Origin: Saccharicrinis sp963667815
Lineage (GTDB): Bacteria > Bacteroidota > Bacteroidia > Bacteroidales > Marinilabiliaceae
Assembly (NCBI GenBank): GCA_963667815.1
Contig: OY764021.1
DNA length: 64,000 nt
Direction: 5' to 3' (one strand)
Shown here one piece after another: positions 34,937 to 43,217 of this stretch (positions are counted from its first letter, which is position 1; each line of letters begins with the position of its first letter). The position numbers were made by a program, and so were the translations under genes. Below the pieces are notes generated by a model. It was not told the origin of the DNA, searched no databases, and was given only the letters and a program-made list of their open reading frames with translations.

Positions 34937-35785
34937 TTATTCTTGTATTGGTTCTGGTACTAAAATATCAGTGCTTATACTATCTATAGCTAATGTGTCG
35001 GGTAGTATTTTTAAAGAATCAATAGTTAACCAGATATCTAAAGATGAACCTAAACGAAGTTTTTTACCCATGTTAGCTTCTGGTAATTGTTTCCAAATAA
35101 ATGCTCTCAAACTATCCTCTTGCGTAGCGATGGTATCATCATAAATGGTAACATCAATGTTTAAGGAGTTACTTTGACAAAGCGTCAGTGCTTCTTCAAG
35201 CGTTAATCCTTGTAAATCCGGAATCTCTGTTTTTTTATTGCTTAAGCCTTGTCCTACCAATAAATCAATGGATGATCCTTTGGCAATTAAGGTTCCAGGT
35301 TCAATAGGTTTTCCTTTATAATGTTGCCCTAATACCAGCTGAGTATATTCTGATGGGATATAAATTAGCTGTCCAACACGCAAACCATATGACTCCAAGG
35401 TAACCTGAGCATTACGCAATGATATTTCAGCAAGTTGTGGCATTGGAACCTGTTCTGCAGTATAGGCATTAATAGTAAAGAAAATAGTTCTGTTTTCTTT
35501 AACAAAGTTACCCGGTTTTGGTGTTTGTTCAACCACTACTCCGGGAGTTAAATCATCAACATGAACAGAATCGATAATCTTATATCGTAAACTTTTTTGT
35601 TGAATCAAATCAATAAACTGTTGTTCGGTTAATCCTGAAAAATCAGGAGTTGCAAAACTTTCACCATGGTTAGTATATATACTTATTCCTGTAAAAGTAA
35701 TAATAAGCAGTATGGCTAATGTTGCAAAAGCTAAACCGATATGAGCAAAAAACTTTTTGCTGATAAAAAATTTGAGAACAGACAT
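34937..35785 (-). CDS. PASTA-domain membrane protein
   Basis: The ATG at 35785 is used (282 residues); the longer frame would start with TTG at 35803, next to the expected transcription start. A short cytosolic N-terminus and one membrane helix (~16-38) are followed by three PASTA domains: T-P-D-F-S-G-L-T (~50), M-P-Q-L-A-E-I-S (~118) and I-P-D-L-Q-G-L-T (~193). PASTA domains bind muropeptides or beta-lactams in kinases and penicillin-binding proteins, but here there is no kinase or transpeptidase domain. Co-transcription with ddl supports an envelope role. The C-terminus is Ser/Asp/Pro-rich. Confidence 0.9.
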   Translation of the reverse strand: MSVLKFFISKKFFAHIGLAFATLAILLIITFTGISIYTNHGESFATPDFSGLTEQQFIDLIQQKSLRYKIIDSVHVDDLTPGVVVEQTPKPGNFVKENRTIFFTINAYTAEQVPMPQLAEISLRNAQVTLESYGLRVGQLIYIPSEYTQLVLGQHYKGKPIEPGTLIAKGSSIDLLVGQGLSNKKTEIPDLQGLTLEEALTLCQSNSLNIDVTIYDDTIATQEDSLRAFIWKQLPEANMGKKLRLGSSLDIWLTIDSLKILPDTLAIDSISTDILVPEPIQE

Positions 35786-35811
35786 ATTGTTGTGTTTTAT
35801 CAAGATGAGCT

Positions 35812-35819
35812 CAAAAATA
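35812..35819 (-). promoter_or_regulatory. Candidate -7 box (TATTTTTG) of the PASTA-rluD-ddl operon
   Basis: Exact TAnnTTTG on the minus strand, ~27 bases before the ATG at 35785; no clear -33. Confidence 0.35.
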
Positions 35820-35865
35820 ATATAATTACTATAATCTTGAATTAGAAATGGTTTGATTTTAAAGC

Positions 35866-35897
35866 AAAAAAAAAGGATTCATAAAGAATCCTTTTTT
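35866..35897 (-). terminator. Terminator after rpmH
   Basis: AAAAGGATTC and GAATCCTTTT pair around ATAAA, with a T-run on either strand; ~20 bases after the rpmH stop. Confidence 0.88.
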
Positions 35898-35917
35898 ATA
35901 TTCAGTTAAGCAATTAC

Positions 35918-36076
35918 TTATGCTTTGTGTCTTTTTTCACTAGAAACGCTTAGTTTTTTTCTTCCTTTAGCTCTTCTTGAAGCTAAAACCTTACGTCCAT
36001 TTGCACTAGCCATTCTTGCTCTAAATCCGTGCTTGTTTCTTCTTTTTCTGTTCGAAGGTTGAAATGTCCTTTTCAT
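35918..36076 (-). CDS. rpmH: 50S ribosomal protein L34
   Basis: This 52-residue protein starts M-K-R-T-F-Q-P-S-N-R-K-R-R-N-K-H-G-F and continues R-A-R-M-A-S-A-N-G-R-K-V-L, the invariant L34 sequence; it ends with a short lysine-rich Bacteroidota extension. It binds 23S rRNA. It has its own strong promoter and terminator. In many bacteria rpmH sits beside dnaA/rnpA near the origin; here neither is present. Confidence 0.98.
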   Translation of the reverse strand: MKRTFQPSNRKRRNKHGFRARMASANGRKVLASRRAKGRKKLSVSSEKRHKA

Positions 36077-36129
36077 CTTAGTATTATTTTATCTTACGAC
36101 TATTCTTTTAATATTCTTTTTTCGGACTG

Positions 36130-36160
36130 CAAAAATACATCTTTATTCTCTTTTTCCAAA
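36130..36160 (-). promoter_or_regulatory. Promoter of rpmH with exact Bacteroidota consensus
   Basis: Minus strand: TTTG (36157-36160), 19-base spacer, TATTTTTG (36130-36137). Both boxes and the spacing match TTTG-N19-TAnnTTTG. The start codon is ~54 bases downstream. Confidence 0.75.
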
Positions 36161-36219
36161 AAAAAATACTTTTTATTTAAGTATTTCTTAATTTTTGTGT
36201 TAGGACACAAATTTAATCA

Positions 36220-36840
36220 TTAAAAGGATAAATGTATTAACTTTTTTGTTTCAAAGAAATCTTCCTCAAAATAGTCAGTTAAAGGAGTTATTGAAACCCT
36301 GTTTTTATAGGGTTTAACTTCTTCCATAAAATCACCACCTTTTAAATACAGAATGCCGTTTGATATGGCATTGTTATTTTTGTCGCTGATTAAATGTCGG
36401 GTTAGAGAAACAAATCTTGGAAATGCAGTAACAGCTCTACTTACAACAAAATCATATTTAGATTTTATTTTTTCAGATCTTTCCTGCTGTGCAGTTACGT
36501 TTTTTAATCCCAGTTCTTCGGCAATAGTTTGAACTACTTTTATTTTCTTTCCTATTGAGTCAACCAAATGAAACTGGCATTCAGGAAAATAAATAGCTAA
36601 TGGAATACCCGGGAATCCACCACCAGTACCAACATCAATGATTTTTGTTCCTGGGGTAAAATTAATGTATTTAGCAATTGCTAAAGAGTGAATAATATGT
36701 CGGATGCCAAGTTCAGAAATGTCTTTTCTGGAAATAACATTGATTTTTTCATTCCACTCGGGGTATAGTTCTTCTAGTTTATTGTACAGTTGAATTTTTT
36801 CCTCAGATAAATCAGGGAAATATTTTTTGATCAAGCCCAT
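36220..36840 (-). CDS. rsmG: 16S rRNA (guanine527-N7)-methyltransferase RsmG
   Basis: This 206-residue enzyme has the RsmG hallmarks: Y-P-E-W-N-E-K-I-N-V-I-S-R-K-D (~28-42), the SAM loop D-V-G-T-G-G-G-F-P-G-I-P-L-A-I (~69-83) and S-R-A-V-T-A-F (~133-139). It methylates N7 of G527 in 16S rRNA in the 530 loop; loss gives low-level streptomycin resistance in other bacteria. Its length is normal. It follows the sigma factor gene at 35 bases and may be in the same transcript. Confidence 0.96.
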   Translation of the reverse strand: MGLIKKYFPDLSEEKIQLYNKLEELYPEWNEKINVISRKDISELGIRHIIHSLAIAKYINFTPGTKIIDVGTGGGFPGIPLAIYFPECQFHLVDSIGKKIKVVQTIAEELGLKNVTAQQERSEKIKSKYDFVVSRAVTAFPRFVSLTRHLISDKNNNAISNGILYLKGGDFMEEVKPYKNRVSITPLTDYFEEDFFETKKLIHLSF

Positions 36841-36875
36841 CTTGTGTTTCGGTCCCTCTTTGTTGATTTTAATAA

Positions 36876-37487
36876 TTAGTCAAGCTTTACGTCAGTATTT
36901 TTAAGCGTGTTAAATAACAACTCTCTGGCTCTGAATAATTGCGCCTTAACCGTACCTAAAGGTAGATCTAATTCTTGGGCAATTTCTTCGTAAGAAAACT
37001 CATTGAAATATCTAAGTTCAATTAAAGTACGATACCTGGGTTTTAGTTTTTTAACAACAGTACGCATCAATATGGCTTTTTGTTGTTTAATTAAACCTTC
37101 TTCCGGATCAGGTGTTTCGTCTTTTAAATGGATAGGTTGATCGTTTTCTTTTTCCTCGCTAATATGCGTACCATCTATAGAAACAATATTGGTTCGTTTT
37201 TTACGAAGGTAATCAATGCAATTGTTCGAGGCTATTTTAAATAACCAGGTACTAAAAGCATAATTAGGAGAATATTGATGAATATTTTTAAATGCTTTAC
37301 CGAATGCTTCAATGGTTAAATCTTCTGCATCACTTTTATTATTAACCATTTTTAAAAGCATGAAATAAATTGCGTCGCGATAGCGTCCCATTAGTTCAGC
37401 AAAGGCTTTTTGATCTCCCTTTACAGCTAGTTGAACCAGACTGAAGTCATGTCTTGCTTTATCGGATAAGTTAGGATTTATGTCCAT
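36876..37487 (-). CDS. ECF-like RNA polymerase sigma-70 factor
   Basis: This 203-residue protein has sigma region 2 (~15-90: F-A-E-L-M-G-R-Y-R-D-A-I-Y-F-M-L, D-A-E-D-L-T-I-E-A-F-G-K-A, F-S-T-W-L-F-K-I-A-S-N-N-C-I-D-Y) and region 4 (~140-195: L-I-E-L-R-Y-F-N-E-F-S-Y-E-E-I-A-Q-E-L, G-T-V-K-A-Q-L-F-R-A-R). A ~50-residue charged linker replaces region 3. It matches the constitutively expressed SigE-like factors of Bacteroidota. No anti-sigma gene is adjacent. Its first 10 bases overlap the end of the upstream glycosyltransferase gene, suggesting coupled translation. Confidence 0.95.
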   Translation of the reverse strand: MDINPNLSDKARHDFSLVQLAVKGDQKAFAELMGRYRDAIYFMLLKMVNNKSDAEDLTIEAFGKAFKNIHQYSPNYAFSTWLFKIASNNCIDYLRKKRTNIVSIDGTHISEEKENDQPIHLKDETPDPEEGLIKQQKAILMRTVVKKLKPRYRTLIELRYFNEFSYEEIAQELDLPLGTVKAQLFRARELLFNTLKNTDVKLD

Positions 37488-38629
37488 TTATTTTTTTTTG
37501 CTTGTCTTTTTCCGCCGAGTAATAATAATCCGGTAATTAAAGGTAATGTAAAATCAAATAAAATACCTCCAAAAGTTAAATCTCTTTGCATAAATTTTTT
37601 AGCGAGAACATTTAGTACCATTAATTGAAATAATATTTTCAGAAAAATGAGTACTAAGATGCTTGTCACAAAAGTATGAAAAAAAATAGAAACAATAGAA
37701 AGCCCCCAAAATAATTGTCTCGAAAAGACTTCAGTTCCAATTAAATATTTAATTTTTCTTTTGTAGTAGGGGGAAGTTGTTAAATGTCTGCTTTTTTGCC
37801 TTCTCCATTCTTTAAACGATTGTGAAGGATTGGAGAAAGTAAAGGAATCAGGGTGTGTAACAATACCAATATTACTTTTAGTGGCAGCATCTCTAATAAA
37901 TAGGTCATCATCACCAGATAAAATATGCTGATGTTTTTTAAAACCTTCGTGCTTATAAAACAGTTCTTTAGTATAGGCCATGTTTCTGCCAACTCCCATA
38001 TAAGGCACACCTCTTAGCGCATATGATAAATATTGAATGGCTATTGTAAAAGTGTCAAACCTAATCCAGTAATTTAACAGGCCTTTTTGTTTTTTATATC
38101 CTCCAAATCCCAGAACAATTTCTTTACCTTCGTTAAAGCCTTGTGCCATATATTTTAACCAGTTTTTTGATGCAGGTACACAATCAGCATCCGTAAAAAC
38201 TAAATTATTATGTTTGGCAGCTTTAATTCCTATAGTCATGGCTAGTTTTTTACCATGTCTGAATTTCTTATCATAAGGAATTGAGGTGTAATAAAGTTGT
38301 TTGTATTTTTCTTTAAACCGGGCCAGTATTAATTCGGTATCATCTTCAGAAGCATCATTAACAACAATAACTTCAAAATTACCAGGGTATTCCTGATTAA
38401 ATATCTCAGGTAAATTATTTTGTAAATTTTTCGATTCGTTTTTTGCGCAGATAATTACCGATAATGGAGGATATTCAAGAAGAGGTTTGTCTTCCTTTTT
38501 ATTAATATGTCTATTCAGTTTTAAAAAGAAGAATAAATAGTAAAATACCTGAATTAATAACAAGATAGCTAGTGTTATTATAATATATAGCCATATTCCT
38601 GTTGTTGGTATGAAGTTTGATAAATCCAC
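37478..38629 (-). CDS. Membrane-bound family 2 glycosyltransferase
   Basis: This 383-residue protein has an N-terminal membrane helix (~10-35), a GT-A fold (~50-280) and two to three C-terminal helices (~305-375). Catalytic marks are S-V-I-I-C-A-K-N-E-S (~57-66), V-N-D-A-S-E-D-D-T, the metal-binding F-T-D-A-D-C-V-P and the base region S-G-D-D-D-L-F-I-R. R-R-Q-K-S-R-H matches the Q/R-x-x-R-W-like acceptor motif of processive or polyprenyl-linked GT2 enzymes. It probably adds sugars to a lipid-linked envelope polymer; the substrate is not inferable. It is divergent from tgt. Confidence 0.92.
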   Translation of the reverse strand: MDLSNFIPTTGIWLYIIITLAILLLIQVFYYLFFFLKLNRHINKKEDKPLLEYPPLSVIICAKNESKNLQNNLPEIFNQEYPGNFEVIVVNDASEDDTELILARFKEKYKQLYYTSIPYDKKFRHGKKLAMTIGIKAAKHNNLVFTDADCVPASKNWLKYMAQGFNEGKEIVLGFGGYKKQKGLLNYWIRFDTFTIAIQYLSYALRGVPYMGVGRNMAYTKELFYKHEGFKKHQHILSGDDDLFIRDAATKSNIGIVTHPDSFTFSNPSQSFKEWRRQKSRHLTTSPYYKRKIKYLIGTEVFSRQLFWGLSIVSIFFHTFVTSILVLIFLKILFQLMVLNVLAKKFMQRDLTFGGILFDFTLPLITGLLLLGGKRQAKKNKWT

Positions 38630-38750
38630 TTGATATAGTTGTGTAAATTCTGTATAAATGTTGTGTTTTGTGCAAGTGCAAAATACTATTGTTTTTTAAA
38701 AAAGCGAAGTGAGTTACAATATTTTTTGTGATTGCTAATTAAAGACTGTT

Positions 38751-38758
38751 TATATTTG
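38751..38758 (+). promoter_or_regulatory. -7 box (TATATTTG) of tgt
   Basis: Exact TAnnTTTG followed by C; TTTG at 38725-38728 is 22 bases upstream, slightly far. The ATG is 23 bases downstream. Confidence 0.45.
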
Positions 38759-38780
38759 CATCCCCAAAAAGAATAGAATA

Positions 38781-39911
38781 ATGGATTTTAAATTACAAGT
38801 AACAGATTCTAAATCAAGGGCGAGAGCCGGTAAAATAACTACGGATCATGGTGAGATTGAAACTCCCATTTTTATGCCTGTAGGAACTGTTGGTAGCGTT
38901 AAAGGTGTACACTTTAACGATCTTAAGGAAGATATTGAAGCTCAAATTATATTAGGAAATACGTATCATTTGTATTTACGTCCGGGATTGGATATTATTG
39001 AAAAAGCTGGCGGATTACACAAATTTAATGGATGGGACAGACCTTTATTAACTGATAGTGGAGGTTACCAGGTATTTTCATTAAGTGGAAATAGAAAACT
39101 AAAAGAAGAAGGTGCTGTTTTTAGATCGCATATTGATGGATCAAAACATTTGTTTACCCCTGAAAATGTAGTAGATATTCAGCGTGTTATAGGCGCTGAC
39201 ATAATTATGGCATTTGATGAGTGTGCTCCTGGTGATGCAGATCATAAATATGCTAAAAACTCAATGGAGTTAACGCATCGTTGGTTAAAAAGAGGTATTA
39301 CTCATTTTGATAATACTGATCCAAAGTATGGTCATAGTCAAACCTTTTTCCCTATTGTACAGGGAGCCGGTTATAGAGATTTAAGAAAACAATCTGCTGA
39401 ATATATCGCTTCTTTTGGGCGAGAAGGAAATGCTATTGGAGGCTTATCTGTAGGAGAGCCAGCAGAAGTAATGTACGAAATGACAGAAGTGGTAACCGGT
39501 ATTTTACCTGAAGATAAACCCAGATATTTGATGGGAGTGGGAACTCCGGTAAATATATTGGAATCTATTGCTTTGGGTGTTGATATGTTTGATTGCGTAA
39601 TGCCTACACGAAATGGTAGAAATGGGATGCTTTTTACTTCAAGAGGTATCATGAACATGAAAAATGAAAAGTGGAAAGATGACTTTTCACCAATCGATCC
39701 GGAAGGAACTTCATTTGTAGATCATCATTATACCAAAGCTTATCTTCGACATTTATTTGTTTCAAAAGAGTTGTTGGCCGCTCAAATAGGTAGTTTGCAT
39801 AATCTGGCATTCTATTTATGGTTGGTTAAAGAAGCCAGAAAACATATTATTGCCGGAGATTTTGCTGTTTGGAAAGATCAAATGGTAAAACAGTTAACCG
39901 TTCGATTGTAA
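38781..39911 (+). CDS. tgt: tRNA-guanine(34) transglycosylase (queuine/preQ1)
   Basis: This 376-residue enzyme swaps guanine 34 for preQ1 in tRNAs with GUN anticodons. The barrel motifs are clear: T-P-I-F-M-P-V-G-T-V-G-S-V-K-G (~28-42), I-L-G-N-T-Y-H-L-Y-L-R-P-G, L-T-D-S-G-G-Y-Q-V-F-S-L-S with the catalytic Asp, and F-D-C-V-M-P-T-R-N-G-R-N-G. The canonical zinc cluster C-x-C-x-x-C-(x25)-H is altered: the three Cys positions are Gly309, Ser311 and Asp314, while the His (His340) stays. From memory, Bacteroides Tgt shares this change. The next gene is the LptF/G-type permease, 107 bases on. Confidence 0.96.
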   Translation: MDFKLQVTDSKSRARAGKITTDHGEIETPIFMPVGTVGSVKGVHFNDLKEDIEAQIILGNTYHLYLRPGLDIIEKAGGLHKFNGWDRPLLTDSGGYQVFSLSGNRKLKEEGAVFRSHIDGSKHLFTPENVVDIQRVIGADIIMAFDECAPGDADHKYAKNSMELTHRWLKRGITHFDNTDPKYGHSQTFFPIVQGAGYRDLRKQSAEYIASFGREGNAIGGLSVGEPAEVMYEMTEVVTGILPEDKPRYLMGVGTPVNILESIALGVDMFDCVMPTRNGRNGMLFTSRGIMNMKNEKWKDDFSPIDPEGTSFVDHHYTKAYLRHLFVSKELLAAQIGSLHNLAFYLWLVKEARKHIIAGDFAVWKDQMVKQLTVRL

Positions 39912-40018
39912 GTTTATTTTATGCATTGTGTAATCACTATTTTATTGTTAAACAAATAAGTAGCATAGTTCATTATATTTTTGTTCTTTTGTAATCTATA
40001 TTAGAATATACCACTTTT

Positions 40019-41113
40019 ATGAGAGGCGCTATACAAAGGCTTGATAGGTACATTATTCGTAAATTTTTAGGTACGTATTTTTTTGCAATTCTATTAATTA
40101 TCAGTATTGCTGTCGTATTTGATATCACAGAAAAGATTGACAATTTTCTTGAGAATGGAGCACCCGTTCAAGCTATTATCTTCGATTATTATTTTAGTTT
40201 TATTCCATACTTTGCCAATTTATTTACACCTTTATTTGTATTTATTGCTGTAATATTTTTTACATCAAAGATGGCTTATGATACAGAAATTATTGCCATA
40301 CTATCCAGTGGGATCAGTTTTAAGCGATTGATGTTTCCGTATTTTGTTTCAGCACTTATTATAGCAATATTTTCTTTTCTTTTGGGTGGATATGTTATTC
40401 CACCATCCAATCAAACAAGGTTAGAGTTTGAAAGTACTTATGTAAAAAAGAACAAAAAAGATACCGGTTTAAGAGAAATTCATTTTCAGCTTGAACCAGG
40501 TGTTTTTATATATATGGGTCGCTTTTATAGCTATAGTAATAAAGGAAGCAAGTTTAGTGCAGAACGATTTGAGGGCACTGAGATGAAATCAAAATTAACA
40601 GCCAGAACAATAAAGTATTTAGAAGACGAAAAAAAGTGGGAGTTGACTAACTATATGATTAAAGACTTTATTGGTGATAACAGAATTAGTATACGAGAGG
40701 GAACTAAACTGGATACTGTTTTTAATATGACACCTGAAGATTTTAAATCAGAGCACAATTGGTTTGAAACAATGACTTATTCAGAGTTAAATAACTATAT
40801 TGAAGTTCAAACACAAAAAGGAGTAGGTTCCGTTAAGCCATATATAATAGAGTATTATAAGAGATTTGCTAATCCGTTTTCGGCTTTTATTTTAACATTA
40901 ATAGGCGTGTCATTAGCATCGCGTAAAGTTAGGGGAGGAATAGGATTACATATTGGAGTTGGATTAGCATTAAGTTTTGGATATATTTTATTCATGACGA
41001 TTTCAACAACTTTTGCCATTAATGGTAATATGAATCCTTTACTGGCTGTATGGTTGCCCAATATTGTATTTGCAATAATTGGCGTGTATTTATATTTCAA
41101 AGCACCAAAGTAA
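40019..41113 (+). CDS. LptF/LptG-family permease (YjgP/YjgQ)
   Basis: This 364-residue protein has three N-terminal and three C-terminal helices around a periplasmic beta-jellyroll (~130-275), the LptF/G fold. The N-terminus L-D-R-Y-I-I-R-K-F-L-G-T-Y-F-F is typical, as are A-S-R-K-V-R-G-G-I-G-L-H-I-G-V-G-L-A (~302-319) and the closing helix. LptF and LptG pair with LptB ATPase to pull lipopolysaccharide from the inner membrane. Only one such gene is present here, so it may form a homodimer or work with a partner encoded elsewhere. It follows tgt. Confidence 0.92.
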   Translation: MRGAIQRLDRYIIRKFLGTYFFAILLIISIAVVFDITEKIDNFLENGAPVQAIIFDYYFSFIPYFANLFTPLFVFIAVIFFTSKMAYDTEIIAILSSGISFKRLMFPYFVSALIIAIFSFLLGGYVIPPSNQTRLEFESTYVKKNKKDTGLREIHFQLEPGVFIYMGRFYSYSNKGSKFSAERFEGTEMKSKLTARTIKYLEDEKKWELTNYMIKDFIGDNRISIREGTKLDTVFNMTPEDFKSEHNWFETMTYSELNNYIEVQTQKGVGSVKPYIIEYYKRFANPFSAFILTLIGVSLASRKVRGGIGLHIGVGLALSFGYILFMTISTTFAINGNMNPLLAVWLPNIVFAIIGVYLYFKAPK

Positions 41114-41283
41114 AATCGGTTAAAGGTTAAATAATTATCTAACCTGTTGCATATCCGTTTTTTATTTCGGTTATTTGTGCGGTTTTTGAAAAATAATTTT
41201 TGTAATTATTATATACCCAGAAATTCGCAAACTATGTCTGTGATGACATTGATTTGTATTAGGTTAATTAAAAATGTTTAATT

Positions 41284-42828
41284 ATGTCATTGAAAAAACA
41301 CATCCTTGATCTTCGTAAAAGAAAAGAGAAGGTTGAAATGGGTGGTGGTGAAAAAGCCATCGAAAAACAAGTGGCCATGGGTAAAATGACTGCCCGTGAG
41401 CGTATTCTTGCCATTCTTGATCAAGATTCTTTTACAGAGTATGATCTTTTTGTTGAGCACGAAGCTAAAGACTTCGGAATGGACAAAAAGCAGCTTCATG
41501 GTGACGGTGTGATTATCGGTACAGGAACAATCTACGGAGCACCTATTTGTGTGTTCGCACAGGATTTTACTGTAGCGGGAGGATCTTTAGGGCTAATGCA
41601 TGCTCGTAAGATCACAAAAATCATGGACCATGCATTAAAAATGCGTGTGCCTTTGATCGGTATTAACGATTCAGGTGGTGCTCGTATTCAGGAAGGTGTA
41701 AATTCACTTGCCGGTTATGGTGAGATCTTTTACAGAAACACAATTGCCTCAGGAGTTATTCCACAAATTTCAGTAATCCTAGGTCCTTGTGCCGGAGGAG
41801 CAGTTTATTCTCCAGCATTAACTGACTTTGTATTTGTGGTGGATAACATTTCTAAAATGTTTATTACAGGTCCTGGAGTAATTAAATCAGTTCTTGGTGA
41901 AGAAATTTCAATGGAAGAACTAGGTGGTGCTCGTGTTCATGCAGAAACTACAGGTAACGCCCATTTCTTTGCAAATAGTGAGCAGGAATGTTTTGAGCAA
42001 ATTAAAAAGCTGATTACATTTATCCCTTGGAATAATACTAAAAAAGCTAAAGAATTCCCTCCAAAAGAACCAGTTTATAAAGGTAATATCGAAGACCTTA
42101 TTCCATCTGATCCACGTAATCCATATGATGTACGTGATGTTATTAAAGCAATTGTTGATGATGGAGATTTCTTTGAAATTCAAGAGTTGTTTGCAGCAAA
42201 CATTGTAATTGGTTTTGGTCGTTTAAATGGTCAAACTATTGGTTTTGTTGCTAACCAGCCAATGGTTCTTGCCGGAGTATTAGATTGTGATAGTTCAGAT
42301 AAAGCAGCTCGTTTTATCCGTTACTGTGATTCATTTAATATTCCTATTGTTACGCTTGAAGATATGCCAGGTTATTTACCAGGAGCAGATCAGGAGCATG
42401 CAGGTGTAATCCGTCACGGAGCAAAAGTTCTTTATGCTTATTCAGAAGCTACAGTAGCTAAAATTACTGTTATTCTTCGTAAAGCTTATGGTGGTGGTTA
42501 TATCGCTATGAACTCTCGTCACTTAGGTGCTGACTTTATGTTTGCATGGCCAACTGCAGAAATTGCAGTAATGGGTCCTGAGGGTGCAGCAAATATCATC
42601 TTTAAGAAAGAGATTGATAACGCTGAAAATCCTGAAGAAATGCGTCAGCTTAAAGTTAAGGAGTATAGAGAGAAATTTGCAAACCCTTATGTGGCTGCTG
42701 CAAAAGGATATATCGATTCAGTTATTGAGCCAAATGAAACACGTAATATTTTATTACATGCTCTTGAGGTTTCAGTAGGAAAAGATATTGTACATCCAGC
42801 AAAGAAACATGGTATTCCTCCATTTTAA
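41284..42828 (+). CDS. Acyl-CoA carboxyltransferase (propionyl-CoA carboxylase beta / methylmalonyl-CoA decarboxylase alpha type)
   Basis: This 514-residue protein has the two crotonase-like halves of biotin-dependent carboxyltransferases. N-half: Q-D-F-T-V-A-G-G-S-L-G, G-A-R-I-Q-E-G-V-N-S-L-A-G-Y-G and L-G-P-C-A-G-G-A-V-Y-S. C-half: Y-L-P-G-A-D-Q-E-H-A-G-V-I-R-H-G-A-K and K-A-Y-G-G-G-Y-I-A-M-N-S-R. It moves CO2 between biotin and an acyl-CoA (propionyl-CoA/methylmalonyl-CoA most likely). The next gene is the biotin carrier (12-base gap). Neither a biotin carboxylase nor a membrane decarboxylase beta subunit is next to it, so the direction (carboxylase or sodium-pumping decarboxylase) is open. 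Confidence 0.94.
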   Translation: MSLKKHILDLRKRKEKVEMGGGEKAIEKQVAMGKMTARERILAILDQDSFTEYDLFVEHEAKDFGMDKKQLHGDGVIIGTGTIYGAPICVFAQDFTVAGGSLGLMHARKITKIMDHALKMRVPLIGINDSGGARIQEGVNSLAGYGEIFYRNTIASGVIPQISVILGPCAGGAVYSPALTDFVFVVDNISKMFITGPGVIKSVLGEEISMEELGGARVHAETTGNAHFFANSEQECFEQIKKLITFIPWNNTKKAKEFPPKEPVYKGNIEDLIPSDPRNPYDVRDVIKAIVDDGDFFEIQELFAANIVIGFGRLNGQTIGFVANQPMVLAGVLDCDSSDKAARFIRYCDSFNIPIVTLEDMPGYLPGADQEHAGVIRHGAKVLYAYSEATVAKITVILRKAYGGGYIAMNSRHLGADFMFAWPTAEIAVMGPEGAANIIFKKEIDNAENPEEMRQLKVKEYREKFANPYVAAAKGYIDSVIEPNETRNILLHALEVSVGKDIVHPAKKHGIPPF

Positions 42829-42840
42829 AATAAACTGATT

Positions 42841-43161
42841 ATGAGTAATAAAGAAGAATTAGTTGGTTTTAGGTTACATACAATGGAGTACCAAACTAAA
42901 GTTACTAAGAAGTACGCCAACAGAACATCCTGGAAAGCACCAAATCCAAATGAGATTAAATCTTATATTCCCGGAACAATAGTGAAAATTAATGTTAAGG
43001 TTGGAGATAAGGTGAAAGAAGGAGAGTCGTTATTGGTTTTAGAAGCTATGAAAATGCAAAATCAAATTGCTATGCCATTTGATGGTACAGTTAAGGAGAT
43101 TTTGGTTAAAGAAGGCGATAAGATTCCAAAAAACGAATTAATGGTTGTTATTGAAGCGTAA
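42841..43161 (+). CDS. Biotin carboxyl carrier protein
   Basis: This 106-residue protein ends in a biotinyl domain (~38-106): P-G-T-I-V-K-I-N-V-K-V-G-D-K-V-K-E-G-E, then V-L-E-A-M-K-M-Q with the biotinylated lysine in the standard E-A-M-K-M motif, then V-K-E-G-D-K-I-P. The first ~35 residues are polar, without the Ala/Pro-rich linker of decarboxylase carriers. It is the carrier for the carboxyltransferase encoded directly upstream. Confidence 0.95.
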   Translation: MSNKEELVGFRLHTMEYQTKVTKKYANRTSWKAPNPNEIKSYIPGTIVKINVKVGDKVKEGESLLVLEAMKMQNQIAMPFDGTVKEILVKEGDKIPKNELMVVIEA

Positions 43162-43184
43162 TATTATTCGAAGCAATTAAATAT

Positions 43185-43217
43185 AAAGGCCCTGAATTTT
43201 CAGGGCCTTTTTTTGTT
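43185..43217. terminator. Terminator between the biotin carrier and ispE genes
   Basis: AAAGGCCCTG pairs with CAGGGCCTTT around AATTTT, followed by T7. It lies between convergent genes and its right edge touches the ispE stop. Confidence 0.93.
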
